Source: Maea johnstoni | Taxonomy: Eukaryota > Annelida > Polychaeta > Spionida > Magelonidae | Assembly: GCA_963942565.1 (NCBI GenBank) | Contig: OZ012699.1 | Coordinates: 23,209,764-23,273,763, forward strand | DNA length: 64,000 nucleotides | Direction: 5' to 3' | Position numbers and translations under genes: made by a program | The notes under the pieces: generated by a model | The model's database searches: none | Told to the model about the DNA's origin: nothing | The model's input: the letters and a program-made list of their open reading frames with translations, nothing else | Shown here: positions 43,961-56,560 of the stretch, piece by piece | Numbering within the stretch: position 1 is the stretch's first letter | Layout of the letters: each line of letters begins with the position of its first letter

Positions 43961-44242
43961 AACCTTAGTCCAATGAATTAGCCTCCTTTGGCTTTGCTGG
44001 TTGTTTTTATTACTGTTGGTCCTATTTCCAGCTCCGGAAGGGGTAAAACAAATAATAACTGGACAGAAACTTCGAGCCACCGATCGTTTATTTTAAATGA
44101 TCTAACATAACCTAAAATTATAGGTCCTTTTAGATCTCTACTTACATTACAGGAAATGTGCACATAGACTACCGTCGGCACCACTCCACTTCCTGGGTCT
44201 TGGAGACGATGGCAGGCTATGCATCTAGCAAGTTCCTCCCCC

Positions 44243-45149
44243 GGCGGGGGCACTCAGGGATATAGGGGGGCCGCACATGCGTCACATATTTCGTGGAGGA
44301 AGGGGTCTTTTTTAAGACCTCCGCATGTCCGCGATTTTGTGAAAGAAGGGTACTTTTTTGTACCCAGATGCGAAGAATGGGGGTTGAAAATCCCCTTACG
44401 AAATATATGCGGCTTTGACGCCTAGTGACTGGGCTTCCGAGTCTGTAGTTCAACAATATTGAACCTTACTTATGCAGTGTTCGACATAAGTGGTAGCCCG
44501 CTAGCCCGGGGCTAGTCCTTTGGGAAAAAACAGGCTGTCGGGCTGGTATGATGTCTGCTACACTAGCCCGCTGGGGCTAGTCGTTAATCCACAGTTAAGT
44601 GGAATTAATAATTGAAGAAATATGTGCCTGCACTGTAAGACCCTCCTCAGTGATGCTCTGATAAACAAACCAGTGTCATAAAACTGTCACTGATAACATC
44701 AGTAAGATCTCAAAATAGTCTACAGAGCTTAAAACTTGGACAAATTTGACAAGCATCAATATGCATCATATACATAAATATACAGGTCTGTCAAAACTGT
44801 TTTTGGCACACTTTGAGCAGTGCTAGTTCAACTTCAGGCAGGGCTAGTAGCCCGCCAGGGAACCCTGTTATGCATCTGATGTTGTTAGTGTCGATGTTTA
44901 TGTCTGAATTAGCGAGTCTGCTGCCGCTAAACAGGCAGAGGATTATAAAATCTGAAGTTAAAATATGTGTTCCTGTTCATCCAATGTCAGTGTTTTGATA
45001 AAAGAAGGGGTGTTTTTTTAGTGGAAAAAGTCAGCGTTTTTAAAAAATAAGGGTGCTTTTTTGACCAGAAATCAGTGCTTTCGGGTATTTTTAAATTTTG
45101 ATAACGAGCGTATGCACCCCCCTAAATACCTAAGTGACCCCCCCCCCCC
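44243..45149. mobile_element. G-rich TIR element, with a nested hAT element
   Basis: The left end GGGGGCACTCAGGGATATAG with GGGGGGCCGCA faces a right end whose complement reads GGTCACTTAGGTATTTAGGG with GGGGTGCAT. The inner sequence matches 52900-53355 in the opposite orientation. Unit B lacks the region (CTGGGTCTTTTTATTGG). Superfamily not identified. Confidence 0.6.
44475..44867. mobile_element. hAT-like element nested in the G-rich TIR element
   Basis: Starts CAGTGTTCGACATAAGTGG and ends, on the other strand, CAGGGTTCCCTGGCGGGC. Both ends are followed by TAGCCCG-type subterminal motifs. TTATG directly repeats on both sides (44470-44474, 44868-44872). No coding. Confidence 0.6.
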
Positions 45150-46506
45150 TAGGGTTCCTTCCCCGGGAATGCTATGCCTCTGGCAGGCCCAGACATGCTG
45201 GTTGTTATGTGTATTGGAGGGGGTGTTACACAAGAAGTGACAGCTTTACAGATTTCCACTCGTTGAAGAAGATTGAGTATAAAAGCAGTTTTATTGGAAA
45301 TGACTACCAAACAGTGGGATATTTAGGTAAGGAAGTGTATAACACGACGGCTTACAGCTTAATATAGGATTTTAGCGTGCTCTTGAGGGTTGAAAGTTGT
45401 ATCTAGTGACATTCAGAAATTCTATGTGACCATGTACTGGGCTAGAATTTAAATGAACAAAACAACTTGCATTGTTTTGAACAAAACCGTGAAAACGGTG
45501 CATGGAAGCATCATTAATATGCAGTTCCACTCATGCTAATAGTGTTGTTGTTTTTTAAACTTTGGTATTGGTATTGTTTCACCAGCAGCAACATACGCAA
45601 TTCACGCTCATACACTAAAAAATGGGTGGTGCGACATTGAGCAATGTCATCATTGCTCCATCCTGATGATTGCTCAATCTATTATAAGGTCAGAAAAGTA
45701 GATTCGACCTGCATCCGATGAGCAACTTATTTCTTGATTATATTAGCATATGCATCCACTCCACCATTCATTTTAACTGTCATCATAAAACACCTATTAG
45801 TTACTGTTAATATAAGTTGTTGAAAGCATTACATAATCAAAGAAAGAAAATAAACACACATTTTTATGTAATATAAGAAAAAACATCTATATTTCATTAC
45901 CAAAAAATCCTAGTCTTGCAGAATTTTTTTCAAAAAAGCCTTAAAATGTGAGCTCAATTACCCCCCTCCGAGTAGCCCTTTTTTTCTTGGATTCAAAAGA
46001 AAAGGGAGTTTCTGGATTTTAATTTTTAATTGCCATGGCACAACCTGGGAACATAGTCAGTTTTCCCATACAAGCGGTCAAGCTGACCACTCCATGATTA
46101 GCCTGGTGACCTCCTTAAGTGCAAATATACTGGAAAAAAGATGAGTTGGGTGTTAGAAGATTGGCCATAATTATTCTAACAATCCACTTTATGATACAAG
46201 TGATCACTCATTTGTAGACTCACCCGGCTAATCCACCGGGCCCCAGGAGTCATGACCCTTGACATGACCCCTGACAGTAACCAGGAAGGCTACATGAATG
46301 AAAGTTTCCTACCAAATAATCTAATTACATTTGAAGTTTAAGTATAATATGCTCACAGTGCTACTGTACTATATCATAAAAACCCGCTATTGATGGGTTT
46401 GAATTACACCTTTAGAATTGGGTGGTGGATGATGCCAGCTAAGGCCACTGGTGTTGAGTCGAAGCAGATCCAAAGCTTTCACGAAAACATCAGTGGTCGA
46501 AGCATG

Positions 46507-46635
46507 GTTAGTATTTTATTAGTTCAGTATGTGATAGATTCACAGTGCATATTGAAAATATCATGGGACCTTTGACCAAGAATATGTCTTATTGGTATTC
46601 TGTTCTTGTTTTGACATTTTTATCTGCTTTTTCAG
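46507..46635 (+). other. intron of zinc-finger unit E
   Basis: 129 bases, GTTAGT to CTTTTTCAG. Confidence 0.55.
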
Positions 46636-46652
46636 ATCCATGATATGACAAG

Positions 46653-46964
46653 CAGGGTGTTACCCAGGATTTGGAAACAGGGGGTCAAAATTGAGGATTT
46701 TTGAAATTTAGGGGGTCCAAAGTTAGTTACCCAATTTACAAGAATGATCATAGCAACCTTATATATTGACTTAGCAAAACAAAATGTGCTTCTCTATGTC
46801 ATTTAATGTACCTATTGTCTTCTAGGAGTGAAACCTTTGAAATATTTCCTTGGACTCAAACAAATACAGGAAATCGTGCAAAATACAACTGGGTGTCATT
46901 TTCCCAAAAATCTTGTGTTTGGGAGTCGAAATGACTCCCTTGTGGTTGCCTGGGTAAGTCCTTG
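46653..46964. mobile_element. 312-bp hAT-type MITE inside the unit E leader
   Basis: Ends CAGGGTGTTACCCAGG and CAAGGACTTACCCAGG. A perfect 8-bp duplication ATGACAAG flanks it (46645-46652, 46965-46972). Units A, B and C have the uninterrupted leader ATGATATGACAAGTGCATC. Same length and ends as 5062-5373. Confidence 0.85.
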
Positions 46965-47402
46965 ATGACAAGTGGATCATCCAAACTACTGTGTGACTGA
47001 ACATTACCACATAGAGGCCACGGCAATCAAGGTCCAAGTTCAAAGTTCATCATTTCTGCATTTTGGAGAGATTTATCAGGTGTTGGGCTCTACTCTAAAA
47101 ATCTGTGATAGAGGTTATCCATGTAGCAATTGTTTTCAAGTATGGCAAGGATAATGCTCTAGTTAGTTACTCATTCATACCCGCAGCAGCCCAAAAAGGT
47201 CCTATAGTTTAGGTGATATCTTAATTCTGCAAAGCATCTCTTGGAAACTTTCTTAAGGAACCTAACTGTTGACTTCCCAAAAGTTCTTTTTGTATCTATT
47301 TCCATCTAAGTCTCAATTGACCAAACTGACATTTATATTGACATTTATATTAATTTCTGCAATTAAGGAGAGCGAGTTAATAAGCGTGATTGAACACTTA
47401 CG

Positions 47403-49420
47403 ATGTTTTCAGATGTAATAGGTCATAAGGATGTCCACAAAGGGGAAAGACCTATTCCTTGTGGTGAATTGAACAATTCCTATAAGTGCTTGTCCGGTCT
47501 GTTAAGGAAAAAGAACGTACACTCTGAGGAAAGACAATTTCAGAGCAACATCTGTGACAAGGCCCAAACAAGTCCTTCAAATTTGGTATACCAAACACAA
47601 GTGCATACAAGAGAAAACCCTCATCTCTGCGATGAATGTAACAAGAGCTTTGCATACTCAAGCCAGCTAATAGAGCATAAGAGGCTACACAGTGGGGACA
47701 GACACTTCCAGTGCAATAACTGTGAAAAGGCATTTACATATTTTTCTTATCTGGTAAGGCATGAGAGGATACATAGAGGGGAAAGACTTTTCCATTGTGA
47801 TGAATGTGACAAGGAATTTACATCGGCCTCTAATCTGAAAATGCATTATAAGATACACCATTACACAATCTTCTGCTCTAGTAAGGCATAAGATGGCACA
47901 CAGTGGGAAAAGACCCTTTCAGTGTGATGAATGTGACAAGGCATTCTCATGGTCTTACAGATTGGTACAGCATAAGAGGATACACAGTGGGGAAAGACCC
48001 TTTCAGTGTGATGAATGTGACAAGGCATTCACACGTTCTTCTGGATTGGTACAGCATAAGAGGATACACAATGGGGAAAGACCCTTCCGTTGTGATGAAT
48101 GTGACAAGGCATTCTCAGATTCTTCTACTCTGGTAACGCATAAGAGGATACACAGTGGGGAAAGACCCTTTCAGTGTGATGAATGTGACAAGGCATTCTC
48201 AGTTTCTTCTGCTCTGGTAACGCATAAGAGGATACACAGTGGGGAAAGACCCTTCCATTGTGATGAATGTGACAAGGCATTTGCACGTTCTTTTGGATTG
48301 GTAATGCATAAGAGGATACACAGTGGGGAAAGACCCTTTCAGTGCGATGTTTGTAACAAGGCATTCAGAAAGTCGTCTCATCTAGTACGGCATAAAGGGA
48401 TGCATAGTGGGGCACGACCCTTCCATTGTAATGAATGTGACAATGCATTTTTAGATTCTTCTGCTCTAGTAAGGCATAAGAGGATACACACTCGGGAAAG
48501 ACCCTTTCAGTGTGATGAATGTGACAAGGCATTCTCAGATTCTTCTGCTCTGGTAAGGCATAAGAGGATACACAGTATGGAAAGACCCTTTCAGTGCAAT
48601 GAATGTGACAAGGGTTTCAAACATTCTTCTGATCTGAAAGTGCATAAGCGGATGCACAGTGGGGAAAGACCCTTTCAATGTGATGAATGTGACAAGGCAT
48701 TTACACGTTCTTCTGTATTGGTAAAGCATAAGAGGATACACAGTGGGGAAAGACCCTTCCATTGTGATGAATGTGACAAGGCATTCTCAAATTCTTCAGA
48801 TCTGGCAAGGCATAAGAGGATACACACTGAAGAAAGACCTTTTCAGTGTGATAAGGCATTCAATCAGTTGTCGGCATTGGTAAGGCATAAATGGATACAC
48901 AGGAAGGAAAGACTCTTCCATTGTGATGAATGTGACAAGGCATTTACAAAGGCTTCTCTTCTGAATAGGCATAAGAGAATACACAGTGGGGAAAGACCCT
49001 ATTACTGCAATGAATGTGGCATTACATTCACTTGCTCATCTGTTCTGCGTACTCACATGAGGACTCACACTGGAGAAAGACCTTTTCAGTGTGATTTGAG
49101 TGATAAGACACATATAACATTATCCCTTCAGAAGCAGCATGAGAAAACACACCAGGGAACATCAATTCACAAAACAGTCACAAAATTCCAAAACAGAACC
49201 AAGGCAATGGGTAGTTGTTAAAGGGCAGTGTCTCCCGATAAAGCAAGAGGAAAATGCCAATGACATATTAGTAAAACAAGGAAACCATGATGCCGGACAT
49301 TACCCAGTAAAACAGGAAAACCATTTCCCATCGAGACTATGTCTCCCGATAAAGCAAGAGTTGGAGCCTGAGGAAAATGCTAATGATGTATCAGTAAAAC
49401 AGGAAAGCCTTGATGTGTGA
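47403..49420 (+). pseudogene. C2H2 zinc-finger paralogue E, inactivated
   Basis: Starts at an ATG (MFSDVIGHKDVHKGERPIPC) and runs open to 47891 with three fingers. The frame then shifts at the same place as in C (after KMHYKIHH). A second open part, 47893-49221, holds 15 fingers: 13 canonical, one that lost its second Cys (QCDKAFNQ) and the usual weak last finger. Another frame change near 49180 separates the tail, whose four IKQE/VKQE motifs are in the frame ending at 49420. E carries six more fingers than C just after the shared break (504 bp, exactly 6 x 84). Two frame changes make a full-length product unlikely. Confidence 0.8.
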
Positions 49421-49560
49421 CATGACTTTTGGATAAAGTAGTGTGCAACATATTGTGGTGTCCGACCTGAATAATCATCTGGACAGCCATCTTGTTATGG
49501 GTCTGGATGGTCAGATTTGTGATATCAGTTGCCACAATACAGCTTACTCTAGTGAACAGG

Positions 49561-50761
49561 CACCGGCGGATCCACGTCGGTGGTTCCGGTGACAAGTCAC
49601 CGCTCAGTTCAAAAACTGGATGTTTGGCACCGGTCAAATCCGCGAACTGAGTCCTGCCTGTTCGCACCACCAGTTTAGACAGGCAGTTAAAGGACATCAT
49701 GCCCCTGATAGATTTCCTTAAAAAAAACCTGGGACAGATGGATTTTGTTGTCGCCGACGTTCGGCTGTCTGTCACAATTATCGAAAGTCTCCATGGGAAA
49801 CATTGATAAGGACGGCAGATATTGGCGTGGGGAGATAGAGATTAGTGTGGAGATAACTAATTATCATTCACGGCAGCGTGATTACACTCGCCGCTATGAG
49901 CGCTGGTAAGCAACCCTCTTTGAAGTCATCTCTTCACTTTAAATTGGAAGTTGCTTTGAAAATTTGGTATAGAAGTATAATTATTCAAGCAGCAGATTTT
50001 TAGGAAATCATAAACAATACTAGTAGGTAGCTATAGTATTGTAACATTAAAGGTAGATTATACTGGTCAACATATATTGGTAGCCAGGCGCTCTTTTGCC
50101 AGTTTTGGATGGAGTGTACTAAGGATTAACCAGGTAAATGCACCAGTTAATTGAATCCCCGGGAGGGTGGCAGGGATAGTGTTCTCACCTTTCGCATAGT
50201 GCACATTTTGTGAACCATATTTTCTAGCCATGTGGGCATTCAAATATTGAAAAATGAATTTGTAAATAAACTTTTATTGTGTTGATTTGCACAATGACAA
50301 GATCTAAATGTACTTGTTTGTCCACTGGCCGATTGGACACGTCAAAAACATGTAAATGGGATATCTTTTAAGGAGAATTTGGAGGTATTCACTACCCCAC
50401 CCTGTGGGGGTAGTGAATGTGAATTGTAATATGTAAGCAATCATTACGGTTTTAGAAATAAAGAAATATTCTACCCATAAATTAGTATTATAAAATCCAT
50501 TAGTGAGTAATGAGTGGTTCAGTATATGGCTAAGAAACACTAGAAATGAAATGAAACTTCCTGAAAAGTAAGTCAATAAAATTCATAATTTTAAGTGCCA
50601 AAAATGGCTGATAATCCATCTAAGAGCAGCAATAACCCTTTGGCTTCTGGGGGCCTTGAGCGGCCCCCAGACCCCCGGCCGCTAGTGCTGAGCACCTACG
50701 GTGCTCAGTGGACATTTTCACTTTTGGCACCAGTCAAATTTTAGGGCTGGATCCGCTCCTG
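49561..50761. mobile_element. 1.2-kb hAT-like element
   Basis: Ends CACCGGCGGATCC and, on the other strand, CAGGAGCGGATCC, with the 5-bp duplication ACAGG on both sides (49556-49560, 50762-50766). Unit C has the empty site GAACAGGATGAATG. Two GC-rich stem-loops lie near the right end (50646-50671 and 50688-50708). No transposase recognised; a 131-codon minus-strand frame at its left side is unsupported. Confidence 0.7.
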
Positions 50762-51934
50762 ACAGGATGGATGTTATTAAGGCAGCTTATGGATTTATTT
50801 CTTTGGGGTGTTTTCTGCTCTACCTGGCTTCTATGTACATTGCAAATTTGACCTATGAAAAGTATATATTGCTTCACTGTCATGTGACGAGGAATACATA
50901 AATTCATTCATACCTGAAAATCTTCTTGACATGGGTTGTGGCTTCAGACGGATACTAACTCTTGAAAGTAATTTGTTAAAATTAGCATAAATTGGAAATA
51001 TAATTGAAGGAAAGTTGCTTGTGAGTCTCATATTTACATTTTTTCTTCAAATATTTCCTGCAAATACTTCATTTGAGAGATATCACCAGAAATGTCAGGT
51101 TGTTTTGGGCAAAACAGAATTTTGGGCTAAAAATGAAAAAAAACACATGCATATGGATTTCAAACAGAGCTCTTTTCACAATTAGGATTTTGGGACCTTC
51201 ACATTAAATTGAAGTGGAGGAAAGAGCAATGCAGACGCAGAGGTCGACTTGTTTTTACTCTGTTCAAATCGAAACCCACTGCTTTTAGAATCGCAATTTT
51301 TGTTTAACGTGAGGAAAAAAATGTTGTTGTTTTTCAATTTTCAGAGACCATATCCTTTGAACAAAGTCAAAATTTGAAAACTGGGATATCCTTCCCTCCT
51401 CAGTACTCTTAGCTATATAATAACAATGCTAAATTTCAAGCAAATCTGTTAACATTTAAAAGCCAAAATGCGTGAATGAATCTAACATATATTGGTGAAA
51501 ATCAATATAGAGAAAGGGGCCAAAAAACCTTTTCTGCTCATTAGTAAGCCTATGAAAGATTCTTTAATAGTTGGTCTCATACTAGAGGTTCAGTGATGGC
51601 TTAAACATGCACAGTTGATCTCATAATGAGAAAAAGGAAGAGGCCTGTCACATTTTTGAATCTCAAAATGACCCCATATACACAAATTTACCCCGTCAGC
51701 CACCCTAGTTAATATCTATATACAGGTAACTCCGGCTAAGCCTGAGTCGAAGAAGTCAGATTCGGCATTGGTGTACAGTTCCATGGGTCCCTGGTACACG
51801 CTATTCCATTTAAGGTTTGGTCGCAATCATCAGAGCTGGAATATCTTTTATCCGTAAGCACAAACCGCACAAAATCACTTGTCCCCTCTAAAGCATTTAA
51901 GGTTTAAAATTTTGCACATCAGTTATTCTTTTGT

Positions 51935-51940
51935 AATAAA
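51935..51940 (+). terminator. poly(A) signal of unit E
   Basis: AATAAA in the conserved 3' block. Confidence 0.4.
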
Positions 51941-52899
51941 CATAGCTATGAAACTTGAGTGATTGTGTTATGTGATTATTTCCATGTTCTTGTAACTGAT
52001 TTTTTTAATGAAATTACACTCATAGATTGTGAGAATGTATACGAAACATATCAAAATCCTTTTAAAGATTGAAAATTTCTGTTCAAGTAATATTTGATTG
52101 AAAGTTATTCATTTGCTTTCACTATTTTTTCAAATGATTTAATAATTTTCTCCAGTAGAAAAATATTCATATATCCCTATGTAGGTCGACAGGACTCCAG
52201 CCAGATAACCCAGGGCTAGTTGTTGAAGTATTGCACTAGTAAATTCTTCTTGTGACTATCTCGAAGGGGCGAGAAAAAATACTTAATAAAGCGAGTAAAG
52301 AATAAGTATTAGCAAGAAAAGGAAAGCCAGGCTTCCCTGTTACTGCTATCTCTTGAGCACTGGTGACAGTCAGCTGGTGCTTAAAAGATGCCAAAAACAT
52401 AGTGCATCTTGGGATACATGGACGCCCCCATATGGCTGCCTCAGGCCTGTTACATGGTCACTTCTGTAAGCTATAACTGAGTAATGCTGAAGAGAACAGG
52501 TTCGGGGGAGGTCTTATTTGAAAGGTGACTTGTATAACCTCATTTTGAACGTAAATCATTCTGATGGTGCATTTGCCCTTTAATAATCTGTGATCAGTAT
52601 TCAACTAATGGATGGTTTTACAATATATTGGAAGGAGAGTTGTTGGTAGCGTTTGTATTAAAATTTCTCCTTCAAATATTTTACCAACAATGCTATCTCC
52701 TGAATGATTTTAACAAATTTGTCAAGCTACTTTTGGCCGCTATGTGTACTAATGGATTACTTGCCGTCCCCCGTACACAGCACGAGTTTCTCAAAATCAT
52801 ATTCTTTTCCCCGTCATTCACACTGCCATGCTCACTGGCAACCCCACATTCACATAGGCACAGATTGAATAGTTGCATGGGTGTCTCAAAATCATATCC

Positions 52900-53355
52900 G
52901 GGGGGGGGGGGGGGGCACTTGGGTATATAGGGGGGTGCATATGTTCGTTATCAAAATTAAAAAATACCCCTTAAGCACTGATTTCTAGCCAAAAAAGCAC
53001 CCTTATCTTAATAAAACGCTGATTTTTTCCACTAAATAAACACCCCTTCTTTTATCAAAACACTGACATTGGATGAACAGGAACAAGTATTCTAACTTAA
53101 GATTTTATAATCCTCTGCTAGTTTAGCGGCAGCAAGTGGCGGCAGCAAACTCGGAAGCCCAGTCACTTCGGGAGTCACTCGGCGTCACAGCCGCGTATAT
53201 TTCGTGGATTGTAAGGGGATTTTGACCCCCATACTTCGTACCTGGGTACAAAAAAGTACCCTTCTTTTACAAAATCGCGAAAATCTTAAAAAAAGACCCC
53301 TTCTTCCGCGAAATACATAACGAAGGTGCGGCCCCCCTCTGTACCTGAGCATATG
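52900..53355. mobile_element. G-rich TIR element, second copy
   Basis: A long G run and GGCACTTGGGTATATAGGGG begin it. The complement of the right end reads GGTACAGAGGGGGGCCGCA. The interior matches, inverted, 44280-44440 and 44890-45110. Confidence 0.6.
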
Positions 53356-53956
53356 GTAAACAACGGCGGAAGCCACTGTTAGAGTTGCTTGAACTAGCAT
53401 GAAAAGCTGGCACCACCAGGACCCGCGGACATAATTTTTCGCTCAAGCCGCAGCCAAGCCACCCACGGCAGCAGCAGTAGGGGCCAGAATCTACGTTTAC
53501 TCCAACCAAAGGTCTGCCAAACTTTATTGATATAACTACAGTATATAGAAGTAGTTCACACACTCTACTACTTCAGACATAAACCCTACCTATTTTCCCG
53601 TTAGTGTTATCCTATTGGACGGTAGGGTTTAGTTTCATCTCTTATAAATCATGTTAGCACTGTTCCGCCGAGATTTTGAGCGGAAGCATTTTCATAAAAA
53701 TTTTACCATTTAAACACAACTCATACACATTTCGTCTCTGTATTTGGTAGGTAGACGATAGTTTTATACAAATATTGAACCTAAATTGAAAAAAATATGT
53801 TTATTTGATCAATATAGAATATTTTAAACTTACGTTTACATTTTCCGAGTTTAATTTAATTGACCAGGAATATTGCATGATGGGAACTGCAGACGACGTC
53901 ACAAGTTCCTTGTAAAACGAGGTCAATACGGAAGCTAAATGTATGCATAATATCTT
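53356..53956. other. intergenic, nothing recognised
   Basis: No gene supported. Contains a small inverted repeat (AAACCCTACC ... GGTAGGGTTT) at about 53583-53631. Confidence 0.4.
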
Positions 53957-55545
53957 ATCAAAAGTTTATCATACTAAAAGTGTCAGCCTCTGGCGAAACG
54001 GCTATCATTCCCATATCCATAAGCAAATGCTTTTCAGGGATAAATATAGAACACCCAGCAGGAATGTCCAGGACTGTCTTTTAATGACATTAGCCACTTG
54101 TCTTATCAGTATCGAGTATGGGGTGTCATGTAGTCCCGGCACCATTGAAATTAGTCCTCTGGCTGTGACAAATTACCACATTTGCTAATACACCAAGAAA
54201 TAGTCCTTAAATGAAGCATGTTAATGTCAATTCACTTGTTGCTTGATGATGCCACATGGTTTGTGATGAGGCCATCTCTTAAATTCTGTGTCCTGCTAGA
54301 AATCTTGTCACTTTTGGTGATACATGTATTGAGTCTTTCTTTTGCTTCCATTTAGTCTTTAATTCTGACATTGCAAAATCTTTCCATCCAGAATGAATGC
54401 AGTTTATCACACAAAGAACAAGAAATGTCAGTGCACATAGCCAGTATGTTTTCAATAAGAATCTCCTTCAGTTCTGAATGTGACGAAATCTAAAGCTTGA
54501 TCACATTATTCTGGAGACATTTTCTTCACTAGAAAACTCATGGAAGCATAGATCACATATTCTCATGAAGGGTAACAACGAAGTGCTGGGGAACATCATG
54601 CCTTCATTTAATCCCTTATCCAAATGCTGGAGCTGTGAAGGCATGTTAGCCTTCTCTTCTTTAGTGCATGCCACTCTTCCTTTTAATGTACAATTGGCCT
54701 TGCCCAAGTGTGTTTTCATTTCATACAAAATCTATCCATGAATTTTGTATAGGTGGTGGTCTTCATCAGGCTTGCAAGAGAAATTACAGATAGTCTCCCT
54801 ACAGTTATTGCTATCTTTAGATATGTTACCCTGTGGTATTCAATGTGTAGTAAATTTAGAACACTGTTCTGTGTATACTTGTAAGTAAGCTTGACATTTG
54901 TGTATGTATATTTTAATATGATGAATAAACTAAATGGGTATACACATATAAGATATGTTTTCCTAAAAAAATATTGCCAAATAATGAAATACCAGCACCT
55001 CAATGCAAGTGTTAAGAATTATAGAGCACTAACTTCCTTAAAGGAAGCATACATTTGAGTGAGTGATCAGTCTGACCCAGCGTAAGAATTTCTAGCCAGT
55101 TCACCTAATAAGAAAAACCATCTGTTAAACAGCTACACAGGGCACTCCTATTGGTTCTATCAAAAGCTTATAAGATAAAGGCGTTCAACTCAGCCGAATT
55201 GGCTATAATGCCAATATACACAACCAAATTCTTTTAAGGTATAAAAATAGCCAACACCCCAGCCCAAAGGCCAGTCCTTTTATTGCCTTTTAACGACATT
55301 AACGACCACCGGCTGGTAACATGAAGCATTCTCCTCCAGTTCCCCCCTGAAGCGTCCCATGCATACAAGAACCAGGTTCTATTTATAGATTCTCCGGGCC
55401 ACAGACATGTGGACTCATCTACTAGAAGTTGAACGCCTTTATCTTATAAGCCTTTGGTTCTATTTATAGATCCTCTTGGCCATACAGTGTAGGAAAAACT
55501 TAGTCTAGTCGGACACTTTTAGTATTATAAACTTTTGATCTTATA
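53957..55545. mobile_element. large fold-back element with about 28-bp inverted ends
   Basis: ATCAAAAGTTTATCATACTA at the left pairs with the complement of GTATTATAAACTTTTGAT at the right, continuing through AAAGTGTC. The interior is non-coding or too decayed to name. A second, shorter related element lies inside its right part. Confidence 0.55.
55157..55455. mobile_element. short relative of the fold-back element, nested
   Basis: AAAAGCTTATAAGATAAAGG with CGTTCAACT at the left pairs with AGTTGAACG ... CTTATAAGC at the right. The inner sequence (TGGCTATAATGCC, TTTTAACGACATTAACGACC) is a diverged match to 54000-54090 of the larger element. Confidence 0.55.
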
Positions 55546-56224
55546 TATACAGATTCTTCAACACCTTTTTTACAATCTATCAATTTATTTGTCTACTACG
55601 CTGCTTTCTTTATAACCAACATTATAGTACTTCCAGTGACATACTAAAGGATCTGTCCCTATTCGCTAAATGGAGTATTCCGAATTGTACAATTACACGG
55701 TCACATGACTTTATTGTATTTTAAAATGGCTGCGCTCTGTATCTAAATTTCGGCTGTAGGTTAAAAAAAACACGTTTTCCACCTACTTTTCCATATATTG
55801 ACATACTGCCATGCATGTGCTTCGTAAGCGAATGGTGTATGTTACATATTTGGCAACGTTAGATGGTCAAAATTGTACTAGATATGAGATTTCGGTAGAA
55901 GTTAAATATTTCATACAGTGATATAGCGAATATACGAGATGGCATTGAACCTTACATGCATCAAATAGACATCGGCAGTAAAAACATCAGATGCATACGT
56001 AAAGTTCAATACTGTTGAACTAACACTCTTCTTGATCATGAAATCTCAAGAATTCATTGTATTCTCGCAAATTTGACATTTTGAGCTGAATTGTGCAATA
56101 ATGTGTTTTTTTTTTGTTTTTTTAATAGGGTTCACCATCCCTTTTTTAATGGACGGCTGCAGACGACACAGATAGCATGAACGATGATATGAAATGAATA
56201 TGAAACTCTTCAAAGTAATCTCTC
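55546..56224. other. intergenic, nothing recognised
   Basis: AT-rich DNA with a poly(T) run near 56105. No gene, RNA or bounded repeat seen. Confidence 0.4.
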
Positions 56225-56380
56225 CCTTTTATTGGGCCACAGACAACGAAGAGTAAGAAATGAAGAGTGTCGGTGGTTGCTCCAATTTATAAAGGAATCG
56301 AACCCCTACTCGCCCCGGCCTGGGATTGAACTCTGGACCCCAGGCCGGCAATCTTGCCACTACGCCATTGGGTCTGGTCA
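56225..56380 (-). mobile_element. tRNA-derived SINE
   Basis: On the minus strand CAATGGCGTAGTGGCAAGAT resembles an A box and GAGTTCAATCCCAGG a B box. A second B-box-like GGTTCGATTCC lies 20 bases further on, which suggests a composite head. There is no paired acceptor stem, so it is not a tRNA gene. Confidence 0.6.
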
Positions 56381-56522
56381 ATTTGGTGTGTTGGTACTTA
56401 TCACCCAGAGAAAGTCCGATACAAGGTGATAGGAATGGAGATGAATGTAGTGGAAAGCTGTATGAAGCTAGTGGCGCTAGGCGCAACACAGCGCAAAGGT
56501 TAGGCAAGTATGGAAGAAGAAT

Positions 56523-56560
56523 GGATCCGTGCGCCAAAATAGAGGCCGGCGCACGGATCC
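56523..56560. repeat. short hairpin with GGATCCGTGCGCC arms, second copy
   Basis: Arms identical to 17156-17194, with a 12-base loop also ending in GGCC. The loop and outside sequence otherwise differ. Confidence 0.9.

Larger units (their letters stand above)
43961..46506 (+). other. 5' region and non-coding first exon of unit E
   Basis: Colinear with 18890-20328 of unit B except for about 1.09 kb of extra DNA (44201-45287). It ends with the untranslated exon (GATGCCAGCTAAGGCCACTG ... AGTGGTCGAAGCATG) and donor GTTAGT at 46507. No coding frame is supported. Confidence 0.5.
49421..52600 (+). other. 3' block of unit E
   Basis: Homologous to the unit C 3' block (without the pogo-like MITE), interrupted at 49561-50761 by a hAT element. 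It ends with a poly(A) signal (51935) and diverging intergenic DNA. No gene. Confidence 0.5.

Noticed and set aside
54231-54728. Possible decayed transposase on the minus strand inside the fold-back element
   Set aside because: Short Cys-containing frame (CDLCFHEF) and broken neighbours, but no family could be named with confidence.
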